Part shown: positions 9,308-17,013 of the stretch, piece after piece
Layout of the letters: each line of letters opens with the position of its first letter
How positions within the stretch are numbered: the first letter of the stretch is position 1
NCBI GenBank assembly: GCA_001931535.1
Contig: CP016211.1
Coordinates: forward strand, 3,500,501-3,564,500
DNA length: 64,000 nucleotides
Direction: 5' to 3'
From: Minicystis rosea
GTDB lineage: Bacteria > Myxococcota_A > Polyangia > Polyangiales > Polyangiaceae
Program-made: the position numbers and the translations under genes
Notes under the pieces: generated by a model
Told to the model about the DNA's origin: nothing
The model's input: only the letters and a program-made list of their open reading frames with translations
The model's database searches: none

Positions 9308-10282
9308 TCAATTGCAGCCGACGGTGACGAGCGCGTCGTTGGGCACCGGGTAATAGACGCCCACGAAGATGCACATCTCGTTGGATTCGGCCGACTCGCC
9401 GAACGTGAGCGCCTGGGCCGAGTCGTTCTTGAAGGTGCACGAGAACGAGAGCGGCTCACCGCCCTTCACGGACATCGCCGGGCTGAAGAGGGCCGGCGTC
9501 GGCTCATCCCACTGGGTCGTGTTGAACACCGGCTTGTCGCCGATGGTCGAAACGAAGTTCGTCCCATGCTTGTGCATGTGACTGCTCACCTTCACCAGGT
9601 TCATGTCGAAGGGCAGGTTGCAGTCGTGCTTGACCACCCCCGTCTGTTGGGGAGGAATGTTGATCTTCGGATCCACCACGAAGAGCACGCCCGCGTGCGC
9701 GGTGACGGTGCCCGACTTCGCCAGGTGGAACGTGATGCTCACCTTGGCCGTGAGATCCTGCCCCGTGGTGTTGAGATAATGCGACTGCATGCGAAGGCCG
9801 GTGGTGGGCGGAATCAACGCGGCCACGCCGTCGGGATACGTGATCTCGTCGTCGGGGAGCTGGGTGCTGTAGGGCGTCGCGGCGAACTCGAGGCCCGAGC
9901 AATCCTCCTGCGGAGAGTCGGTCGCACCCTGCTTGTAGAACAAGAGCAGGTGATGAGACCCGGGCGTCATGTGCGACTCGAACTTCGCCACCTCGGCGCT
10001 CTGGCCGCCGAAGGGATTGCTGAAGTTCTGACACTTGTAGACCTCGCCGCCCGCGGGCACGACGAAGGGCGTCATCTCGACGGTGACGGTGTCGCCGACG
10101 CTGCCACCGGTGCTGCTCGAGGTGGTCTCGCTCCCGGTGCCGCTGCTGCTGGTCGCGCCCGAGCCCGACGACGCCGAGGCCACGCTCCCACCCGTCCCTG
10201 CGGTGGTCGATTCGCCACCTCCGCTGCAAGCCGAGGCCGCGAGCAGGATCGTCGTCAGTGAAATCAACGTGATCGTCTTCAT
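9308..10282 (-). CDS. Copper type II ascorbate-dependent monooxygenase-like lipoprotein
   Basis: A 324-aa lipoprotein. The signal peptide ends in LLAASAC, with the lipid-modified Cys at 19, followed by a Ser/Thr/Gly-rich tether (20-62). The rest resembles the two-domain peptidylglycine alpha-hydroxylating monooxygenase (PHM) fold, and copper ligands of that family are visible: GSHH at H110-H111 and SHY at H168 (CuH/CuA site), HMH at H235/H237, and NEMC at M303 (CuM/CuB site). Family enzymes hydroxylate carbon with ascorbate and O2; myxobacterial members often lack a known substrate. It probably sits on the outer membrane or periplasmic face. The start at 10282 is set by the signal peptide; the open frame to 10615 is spurious. 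Confidence 0.85.
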   Translation of the reverse strand: MKTITLISLTTILLAASACSGGGESTTAGTGGSVASASSGSGATSSSGTGSETTSSSTGGSVGDTVTVEMTPFVVPAGGEVYKCQNFSNPFGGQSAEVAKFESHMTPGSHHLLLFYKQGATDSPQEDCSGLEFAATPYSTQLPDDEITYPDGVAALIPPTTGLRMQSHYLNTTGQDLTAKVSITFHLAKSGTVTAHAGVLFVVDPKINIPPQQTGVVKHDCNLPFDMNLVKVSSHMHKHGTNFVSTIGDKPVFNTTQWDEPTPALFSPAMSVKGGEPLSFSCTFKNDSAQALTFGESAESNEMCIFVGVYYPVPNDALVTVGCN

Positions 10283-10450
10283 GCGGTGGCGCTCCTTGGG
10301 CCGGCAGCCTATCAGACCCTCGCTTCGCGAGCGATGAAACGAGCGCTCCGCGCATCGAGCGTGGCAGTCGCACATTGCCGTCGATGGGGCACGTTGCAGC
10401 GGCCGAGGCTCGAGACGGGAAGCTTCGGGTCGAGTGATGGTTGGAAGCGC

Positions 10451-10906
10451 GTGCTCGACCTCTTCTTGGCCCTGCTCCTCGCGCGGACGCTCTTCGCCGC
10501 CGGGCGCGCGCGATCGGCGCAGGCCATCACCGCGGCGCTCGGCGCCACGCTGCTCTGGATCGCGCTCGCCCTCGCCGGATGGTACGGGCGCATGGCCGAC
10601 ACGCTCGGTCCCCAAGGGGCTTGGCTCCTGGCCTTCCTCGGCCCGAGCGCGCTGCCCGGCGCGACGAGTCGCGTGCCGGCGAGCGCGTTACTCGCGGCCT
10701 ATCCCTCGCTCGCCCGCGCGGTGCTCGCCGGCATCCTCGGCGCGGGCTTCGCGGCCACGTGGCGTTGGGCCGAAGCGGTTTCCCCACTGAGCGACGAGTC
10801 CGTGCGCCGGAAGGAGATCGCTTTGACGTTCCTCCTCCCGGCGCTCCTCGTCGGCGTCACGGTCCTGATGGCGCTGATGGCCAGTGTCCTGTCGGACCCC
10901 TATTGA
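10451..10906 (+). CDS. Small integral membrane protein
   Basis: A 151-aa protein with four or so hydrophobic segments (LDLFLALLLARTLFAAG; ITAALGATLLWIALALAGWYG; AVLAGILGAGFAAT; IALTFLLPALLVGVTVLMALMASVL). The GTG at 10451 is chosen because coding-type third-position G+C begins near it and GGAAG lies just upstream. ATG codons at 10334 and 10286 are possible alternatives that would lengthen it to 190 or 206 residues. It is divergent from the copper lipoprotein and convergent with the RCC1-like gene. Family not recognised. Confidence 0.6.
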   Translation: MLDLFLALLLARTLFAAGRARSAQAITAALGATLLWIALALAGWYGRMADTLGPQGAWLLAFLGPSALPGATSRVPASALLAAYPSLARAVLAGILGAGFAATWRWAEAVSPLSDESVRRKEIALTFLLPALLVGVTVLMALMASVLSDPY

Positions 10907-10936
10907 AGGGCGAGCGTGCCAGTCTCACCCGGGCGG

Positions 10937-11914
10937 TCAATTCCCGAACACGGTCCCGCCGCAGTAGAGCTCACCCTTCGAGTGGATGACACAGCGGTTG
11001 TCGTAGCCGAGCCCGACGTCCCAGGCGTCGTGCATGTTGATGGGCTTCGCCGCGTCGTCCCCGACGGTCCAGCACGAGACGTCGCGTGCGGCATCGATGC
11101 CGCAGACTTCGTATTGCCCTTGCTTCACCCGCGTGATGTGCTCGAAGCCGGGAATCTTCTGGTAGTGGCCATTCATGCTGCACCACACCTCGCCGGTAGC
11201 GCGGAGCATGCAATCCGACGTGACGGCAATGGCATCATCGATGGAAGGACTCCCGCTGGCCAAGCTCCCGCCCACACCGAAGCACGCCACGTGTCCCGAT
11301 GCGCGCAAAGCGCACAGGCCCGAGATGGCGACGGCGTCCGTGAGGCCCTGGACGTCGCTCGGGACGAGGGCGTCGTGATCGTAGCACGAGACCTGTCCGC
11401 CCTTTCGGATCATGCACAGCGAATAGTCGAAGATCGGCGCCGAGAGCGCGGTCACGTCGGCGACACCTGGGAGGTCCGTGGCCGTGGTGAGCGCCATCGC
11501 GTCCACCGAGCCCCAATCCCCGAAGAGGACCCTGCCCCAACAAGCCACCTTCCCGGACGCGCGGAGCGCGCAGGCCGCGTGTCCCTCCACGACGACCTCG
11601 GTCGCGTCATCGATGCCCGGGACCGTGGTCAGCTCCCCTTTCGGCTGCTCCTCGAACACCCCCTGCACCGGCTGCCAGCAAACGACCTTGCCCGAGCTCC
11701 GCACCGCACACCACGATAGCTCTTTGGAGAACCGCACGAAGCTCTCGGGGCCGCTCGGCCCGCCTCCAATCCCGATGCTCGAGCCCCCCGCGCCTCCCGC
11801 GCCGGTGCCGGTGGATGCCGAGGACGACGTCGCCCCGGAAGGCTCTTCGACAGCATCCGCGCAAGCAGCGAGGAGCACCGACGCGATCACCGCGACCCAA
11901 GAAATCGTGCGCAT
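10937..11914 (-). CDS. RCC1-repeat-like lipoprotein
   Basis: A 325-aa lipoprotein: signal peptide MRTISWVAVIASVLLAAC with Cys 18, then a Ser/Thr/Gly tether (to about 55). The body repeats the pattern CALRxSGxVxCWG (for example CALRASGKVACWG, CALRASGHVACFG, CMLRATGEVWCS, CVIHSKGELYCGG), six or seven blades, typical of bacterial RCC1-like beta-propellers that are abundant in myxobacteria. The paired Cys in each blade suggest disulfides, consistent with an extracytoplasmic location. Ligand unknown. It is one of a run of reverse-strand surface-protein genes. Confidence 0.85.
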   Translation of the reverse strand: MRTISWVAVIASVLLAACADAVEEPSGATSSSASTGTGAGGAGGSSIGIGGGPSGPESFVRFSKELSWCAVRSSGKVVCWQPVQGVFEEQPKGELTTVPGIDDATEVVVEGHAACALRASGKVACWGRVLFGDWGSVDAMALTTATDLPGVADVTALSAPIFDYSLCMIRKGGQVSCYDHDALVPSDVQGLTDAVAISGLCALRASGHVACFGVGGSLASGSPSIDDAIAVTSDCMLRATGEVWCSMNGHYQKIPGFEHITRVKQGQYEVCGIDAARDVSCWTVGDDAAKPINMHDAWDVGLGYDNRCVIHSKGELYCGGTVFGN

Positions 11915-12040
11915 GTCCGTGAGGGTAGCCGGCGACGCGGGAGAGGCGCCTTATTCCGATCTTATTGCCCTCGGGGCGCACCATCGAATCGATATGTGGC
12001 GGCGCCTCGCGAGCGCATGAGAGAGGGCGGGCATGCCCTC

Positions 12041-12104
12041 GCTGAAGATGTGACCGAGAAAGCTGCTGCGCGTCGCTTTCTCGGTCACACCTCGAGTCTT
12101 CAGC
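12041..12104 (-). terminator. Strong hairpin overlapping the stop of the MYXO-CTERM gene
   Basis: TGTGACCGAGAAAG (12049-12062) pairs perfectly with CTTTCTCGGTCACA (12076-12089), 13-nt loop; outer arms GCTGAAGA (12041-12048) and TCTTCAGC (12097-12104) also pair, with an internal bulge. It overlaps the stop codon at 12100-12102 of the reverse-strand gene to its right, so it probably terminates that transcript. Confidence 0.65.
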
Positions 12105-13713
12105 CCTTCCGCGCCCGCCGGCGGCGGCCCATGACGGAGAGCGCGAGCGCCGCACCGAGCAACGCCGGTACATCGCTGCTCGGGTCACCGGCCACGCGGC
12201 AACCGCAGCTCGACGACTGCCCGTTGCCACCACCTCCGAACCCACCGCCGCTGCCGCCGGTCGCTCCGCCGTGACCGCCGCTGCCGCCGCTCCCGCTCGC
12301 GGTGGTCTCGCTTCCGCCGACACCCACGCCGACGCCGGTCACGCTGCCCCCGCCGCCAGTGCCGCCCTGCGTTTCGGTGCATTGGCCGGCATTGCACGCC
12401 TGGCCCATGGGGCAGACGACACCGTCGCACGGGCCGACGCAATTCCCCTTCTCACAATGCTTGCCTCCGGCGCAATTCACGCCCGCGCAGGCGGCTTCGA
12501 TGCAGAGGCCGGTGGAGGGCACACACGTCTTGCCCGCGGCGCAGGGCAGGCAGTCACAACGATTGACGCACACGCCGCCGTCGCAGACTTGACCGCTCCC
12601 ACACGTGATGCCGGCACAGGGATCGAGGCACACGCCGACGCGGCAAACCTGGCCGAACGGGCACACCACTTCGTCGCAGGGGCCTTTGCACTTGCCGTCG
12701 ATGCACACGAGCCCGGCGTCGCACATCACGTCTTTGCAGAGCGGATCGACGCAATGCCCATCCTCGCTGCACACCGTGGCAGGCGGGCAGGTGAACTCGC
12801 CGCCATGGCAGCTCTCCACGCACTTGCCCTTGTCGCAGATGCGCCCGGCCGGGCAGATGTCGCCTTCGTCCGTCTGCCCGTTGCAGTCGTCGTCGAGGCC
12901 GTTGCACTTCTCCTGAGCGGGGGGTGAGAGGTCCTGACAGACCGTGCCGGTCGCCGTGCATTGGGTGATGCCGGAGGCGCAAATCCCGAGCTTCTGGGTG
13001 TCGCACGGCTGCCCGCCGCCGACGCAGGTGACGCCGCTGATGAAGTAGACGTCGTCGTTGAAGTCACCATCGTTGTTGAACGAAAAGGTGCTCGTCGGCC
13101 CATCTTCGAAGGCCAGATAAAAGGCGCTGGGCGTCTTCTTCGAAGGATAGATGAGCGTCGTGATCCAAGACGCCTGCGGGTTACAGCCCGAGCAGTTCTG
13201 GTTCCACTTCGGGTTCGAATAATGGGTCTGGGTGCAGAACTGGCTGAAGCTCCCCACCAGCGCGAAGCCGACGAGCCCGCCCAGATAGGCAGGATCGTTC
13301 TTGATGTCGGTGCCCGTGAACGACGTGCCCACCGGCGCATAGGCCGGAATGATGGTGTGGAGATCGCTCGCCGAAGGCGGCTGCCCCGTCTCGTTGTACC
13401 AGGCGAAATCGAGCGGACAGTCGGCACCATGGAGCAGGAAGGTGGCGCTGAAGCCGCACAGCGGCGAGAAGGCATTGGGCGTGCTGGCCGCGTCCGCCAG
13501 CCAGTCGATGGGCTCGCCCTGCTGGGCGAAGAAGGTATTGAGCTGGGTCACGTCGCTCGAGGCCTTCGGCACCGTGGTGCCGTCCGGCTCGCTCACCGCC
13601 GCCTGCGCCGCCGGCGCGGCGAGCACCAACGACGCGGCCAAGAGCCCGCGAAGAGACCGGCGCACCCAGGCACGCCCACGAACACCTCTCATCCCCATCG
13701 CGCTCCCTTTCAT
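12100..13713 (-). CDS. MYXO-CTERM-sorted, Cys-rich surface protein with DUF4114-like domain
   Basis: A 537-aa exported protein. The signal peptide ends near AAQA (residues 35-38). An N-terminal domain with TFSFNNDGDFNDDVYFI resembles DUF4114. Then comes a Cys-rich region: a CNGLDDDCNGQTDEG segment of the kind often found in myxobacterial surface proteins, followed by many CxxGxxCxxGxC modules. A Gly-rich linker leads to the C-terminal tail SSCGCR...PALLGAALALSVMGRRRRARK, which is the MYXO-CTERM sorting signal (Cys, hydrophobic helix, Arg cluster). Proteins with this tail are thought to be processed and displayed on the surface. The ATG at 13713 has GGAGG seven bases upstream; the open frame begins at 13788. 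It lies 76 bp after the EGF/FBA gene and may share its transcript. Confidence 0.88.
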   Translation of the reverse strand: MKGSAMGMRGVRGRAWVRRSLRGLLAASLVLAAPAAQAAVSEPDGTTVPKASSDVTQLNTFFAQQGEPIDWLADAASTPNAFSPLCGFSATFLLHGADCPLDFAWYNETGQPPSASDLHTIIPAYAPVGTSFTGTDIKNDPAYLGGLVGFALVGSFSQFCTQTHYSNPKWNQNCSGCNPQASWITTLIYPSKKTPSAFYLAFEDGPTSTFSFNNDGDFNDDVYFISGVTCVGGGQPCDTQKLGICASGITQCTATGTVCQDLSPPAQEKCNGLDDDCNGQTDEGDICPAGRICDKGKCVESCHGGEFTCPPATVCSEDGHCVDPLCKDVMCDAGLVCIDGKCKGPCDEVVCPFGQVCRVGVCLDPCAGITCGSGQVCDGGVCVNRCDCLPCAAGKTCVPSTGLCIEAACAGVNCAGGKHCEKGNCVGPCDGVVCPMGQACNAGQCTETQGGTGGGGSVTGVGVGVGGSETTASGSGGSGGHGGATGGSGGGFGGGGNGQSSSCGCRVAGDPSSDVPALLGAALALSVMGRRRRARKG

Positions 13714-13789
13714 GGCCTCACCTCCAACCCACCTGACGCCCGACACACCCGCACCCCGAATCCACATCTCCGCGCGGCGACTCCCCATC

Positions 13790-15325
13790 TCACTGCAACA
13801 TGATGGTGGCGCTCACCGGCGGCCACGTCTGGTTGTTCCCGTCTTGGAACTGGACGTAGACCGTCTTCATGCCGCTCGCCGCGTCGAGCGTCCACGGCAG
13901 CGTGGGCGCGAAGGCCTGATAAGCGCTCCAGTTCACGTTGTCGTTGGAGAAACGCACCTGGTACGTGCCCACCACGACGCTCGCCCCATCCATGGTCGCG
14001 CCGTAATAGCCGTTCCAGAACTCGGCGTCGTTGCCGCCGTCCTCGAAGTAGACGTAGCGGAGCCCGGCCCCGTAGGCGGAGAGCGTCTTCGTCGCGACCT
14101 GCCACGTGGCATTCGTGGTCACCGGGCTCGCCTGCGTGCCGAGGCCGTACGAAGCGAGGACGTTGTTGCTCCCGTCCCGCAGCTCGACCTTCAAATAGTA
14201 CTTGTCGCCCGTGTTGTAACCGCCCCCGTGATACCACTCGCGCACGGTGAGGGGCGGCGCCGCGTCGAGCTCTGCTTGGGTCAAGCCGACCGTCGTGAGA
14301 TCCACGAGCTGGCTGCGGCTCCCCATACCGTACGACGTGATGAAATTGAGCGTGCCGAAGAGGCGCAGCGCCGGGTCACCCACCGCCGCCGTCCAGCCGT
14401 TCCCGCCGCTCAGGAGCACTTGCCATCCCGTGAGATCGCCGGTCTCGGCGCCCGGGTTCTGGAGCAGATTGCCGGGCTCTTGCAGGTAGAGCGTGACCGC
14501 GGTCGACGCGGTGGTCGTCGCGCCTGCGTTGATCGACACCTCACCCGGCGTGCCCAAGCCCACCGGCGTGCACGTGAGGCCGTTGCCCGCATACCCCTGC
14601 TTGCAAGCACACTTGAAGGTGCCGGGCGCGTTGTCGCAGGTGGCGTTGGGATCGCAGTTTGCCGTGCCCGTCTGGCACTCGTCGATGTCGGCGCACGTCT
14701 TCCCGTCGCCCTCGTATCCCGTCTTGCAGGTGCACGTGAACGATCCCGGCGTGTTCGCGCACGTCGCATTGGCATCGCAGCCGGCCGTCCCCTGCGTGCA
14801 CTCGTCGAGGTCGACGCACGAGGCGCCATCCATCACGTAGCCGGTCGCGCACGTGCAGGAATACCCGCCATCGAGGTTCTTGCAGGCGGCGCCGGGATCG
14901 CATTTCGCCGTCCCGTCGGCGCACTCGTCGACATCGGCGCACGACTTCCCGTCGCCCGTGTAACCCTCGTTGCACGAGCACGTGTATGCGCCCGGCGTGT
15001 TCTGGCAAGTCGCGTTGGCGTCGCAACCCGCGGTGCCCTTGGCGCATTCGTCGACGTCGGCGCACGTCGTGCCATTGCCCGTGAAGCCGTCCTTGCACGT
15101 ACAGGCCGGCCCACCGGGGCCTTCGGCGCACGTCGCATTGGGATCGCATTGAACGGTGGAGCAGCTTGCCGGCGCGCCGCCCGTGCCCGTGCCCGTGCCA
15201 GTGCTCGCGCTCGACGAGGTCGTCCCCGTCCCACCGCCGCCCGTGAGATCGGACACCTGCCCCGAGGCACAACCGGCCACGAGGATGCTCAAAAGCCCCA
15301 GTACGGACCAAGATGAACGCGTCAT
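13790..15325 (-). CDS. EGF-repeat lipoprotein with an F-box-associated (FBA)-type domain
   Basis: A 511-aa lipoprotein; lipobox LVAGC, Cys 19, then a Gly/Thr tether. Residues 55-252 are five EGF-like repeats, the last four with the calcium-binding DxDEC signature. Residues about 262-283 (INAGATTTASTAVTLYL) and 454-510 (VRFSNDNVNWSAY... KTVYVQFQDG) are the two halves of a common bacterial Ig-like domain. Between them, residues about 286-452 read NLLQNPGAETGDLTGW... GGNGW... ITSYG... SQLVDL... REWYHG... YGAGLRYVYFEDG... FWNGYYGA. This is the pattern of the eukaryotic FBA domain of FBXO2/FBXO6, which binds N-glycans. Surface glycan binding is inference. The ATG at 15325 has GGGAGG just upstream. 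Confidence 0.88.
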   Translation of the reverse strand: MTRSSWSVLGLLSILVAGCASGQVSDLTGGGGTGTTSSSASTGTGTGTGGAPASCSTVQCDPNATCAEGPGGPACTCKDGFTGNGTTCADVDECAKGTAGCDANATCQNTPGAYTCSCNEGYTGDGKSCADVDECADGTAKCDPGAACKNLDGGYSCTCATGYVMDGASCVDLDECTQGTAGCDANATCANTPGSFTCTCKTGYEGDGKTCADIDECQTGTANCDPNATCDNAPGTFKCACKQGYAGNGLTCTPVGLGTPGEVSINAGATTTASTAVTLYLQEPGNLLQNPGAETGDLTGWQVLLSGGNGWTAAVGDPALRLFGTLNFITSYGMGSRSQLVDLTTVGLTQAELDAAPPLTVREWYHGGGYNTGDKYYLKVELRDGSNNVLASYGLGTQASPVTTNATWQVATKTLSAYGAGLRYVYFEDGGNDAEFWNGYYGATMDGASVVVGTYQVRFSNDNVNWSAYQAFAPTLPWTLDAASGMKTVYVQFQDGNNQTWPPVSATIMLQ

Positions 15326-15349
15326 GAAACCTCCCATCGACGGTCAATC

Positions 15350-15624
15350 AAGGCCGGCGCACCCGGCCTGGGGGTCATGGGGCCTTATCGTGCCCCCATC
15401 GTGACCAAGGCCGGCTCGTCCGGCCCGGGGCATGGGGCCTTATCGTGCCCCCATCGTGACCAAGGCCGGTTCATCCGGCCCGGGGTATGGGGCCGCTTGC
15501 GGCCCCATCGTGACCAAGGCCGGTCATCCGGCTCGGGGTATGGGGCCTTATCGTGCCCCCACCGTGATAAGGCCGATTCATCCGGCCTGGGGTATGGGGC
15601 CGCTTGCGGCCCCATCGTAATGAA
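15350..15624. repeat. Array of five hairpin-forming repeats, 53-57 bp each
   Basis: Units start at 15350, 15407, 15462, 15516 and 15569 and abut without spacers. Each has a first palindrome (GGCCGG...CCGGCC) followed by a second in one of two forms: GGGGCCTTATCGTGCCCC (units 1, 2, 4) or GGGGCCGCTTGCGGCCCC (units 3, 5), then CATCGTGACC. The array lies 24 bp before the start of the EGF/FBA gene. A single further copy is at 32087-32141. The rest of the 565-bp gap (15625-15890) shows no gene. Confidence 0.9.
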
Positions 15625-15890
15625 GACGACTCACCTGCACGAGCAAACGTAAGCCAACATCCATCGACTCAGGCGAAGCAACGAACACCCCAATTCACGC
15701 CGGCCATCACCCGCGATCCCGCTGCCATCCCAATGATGCTCGAATGAAACCCTTACTCCGAATCTTTCAAACCCGGAAGACAGATTTCACGATCGCGCGC
15801 GTCTCACACCCCCTTGCGACACCCCACATCGAGCGTCGGAGTGTGTCGGCGCAATGGCGAGCTTGCACGGCGTCAGTATATGTTTGCCGC

Positions 15891-16910
15891 ATGTATGAAC
15901 AGACGACGCTCCCCGGCACCGGGCTCGTGGGCGGCGCCTCGGCGCTGGCCCTCGCGCCGGATGACGGTGCGGTGCTCGGGCTCGGCGAGCTGGAAGCCGC
16001 GCCCGGGGACGACGAGCTCGAGGACGACGAGCTCTACGTGGAGCCGCACGCGGGCGCGCTCGTGCGCTTCGGGGAGCGCGGGCCGGAGGTGCTCCTCCGC
16101 GATCGACGGCGCGGCGCGGCGCTCGGGTGTGGAGACGGGTTCGTCGTCCTCGTCGAGGAGACGGACGAGCGTTACGTGTTCGCGGCCTTCATCTACGATC
16201 GCGCGACGCGGGCGGTGACGCCGCTCGATCTCGGGCGCGACGGCGCGGGGCTCCTGCCGTGCGCGTCGTTCGCGGGCGGCGTCATCGTCTCGGGGAACGA
16301 TCAGCTCTTTCGCGTCGACGGGCCGCGCGCCGCGCCGCGCCCGCTCCTCCGCGGCGACGTGGCCGGCGCGCGCGTCGGCATGGGCATCGATCTCGCGGTC
16401 TCCGCGGACACGATCTTCTGGACGACGATCGGTGACACGACTGCGCCGACGGAGCTCCATCGCGTCTCGGTGCACGGCGGCGAGCACGACGTGCTCATTC
16501 GCTGCGCGAGGGACGAGAACGTGCGGCGGATCGCGCTCCACGAGGACGAGCTCGTCTTCGAGCACACCCGCGACGATCCCCGCGTGGGCCGCATCCTGGC
16601 GACGGAGATCCGCGCCCTGTCCCTGCGCACGGGCGGCGTACGCACCGTGGCCCGCCTCGACCCCTACGCGCTCGCCGGCCTCGTCGCGCGCGACGGCATG
16701 GCGTACCTGATCCCGCGAAGCATCGGCGTCGACCAGCACCGCACCGGCCTCCACGTCGTCGATCTCGCGACCGGCGAGGTGACGACGCCGCCGAGCCTCG
16801 CTTCCGTGCGCGCCCGGTCCGCCTTGATCGCGGACGATCGCGCGCTCTACAGCGCGACCTTCAAGGACGTGCTGCGGATCGACATCGGGCCTCGGATGCG
16901 CATCGGTTGA
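15891..16910 (+). CDS. Beta-propeller-like hypothetical protein
   Basis: A 339-aa protein with no clear signal peptide. Repeating beta-strand units (VVLVEETDERYVFAAFIYD, GVIVSGNDQLFRVDG, DTIFWTTIG...LHRVSVHGGEHDVL, ELVFEHTRDD...IRALSLRTGGVRTVAR, MAYLIPRS...LHVVDLATGEVTTPP) resemble the blades of myxobacterial propeller proteins that read out a value and then test it (FWTT, YLIP, LYSATF). The ATG at 15891 is chosen because sequence before it lacks coding bias; no ribosome-binding site is obvious, so it may be leaderless. Function unknown. Confidence 0.72.
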   Translation: MYEQTTLPGTGLVGGASALALAPDDGAVLGLGELEAAPGDDELEDDELYVEPHAGALVRFGERGPEVLLRDRRRGAALGCGDGFVVLVEETDERYVFAAFIYDRATRAVTPLDLGRDGAGLLPCASFAGGVIVSGNDQLFRVDGPRAAPRPLLRGDVAGARVGMGIDLAVSADTIFWTTIGDTTAPTELHRVSVHGGEHDVLIRCARDENVRRIALHEDELVFEHTRDDPRVGRILATEIRALSLRTGGVRTVARLDPYALAGLVARDGMAYLIPRSIGVDQHRTGLHVVDLATGEVTTPPSLASVRARSALIADDRALYSATFKDVLRIDIGPRMRIG

Positions 16911-17013
16911 TGCAGGCCGCGCCATCCCTCGAAACGAGCTTCGCCTCGATCCCGTGACCTCGTAGCAGCCTTGCCTGACACGAAATGGGGCCGAAACCGG
17001 GGCCGAGGCGCCC

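Noticed and set aside
15350..15624. Possible CRISPR array
   Set aside because: Units abut directly, contain palindromes throughout and have no unique spacers; no cas genes are nearby.
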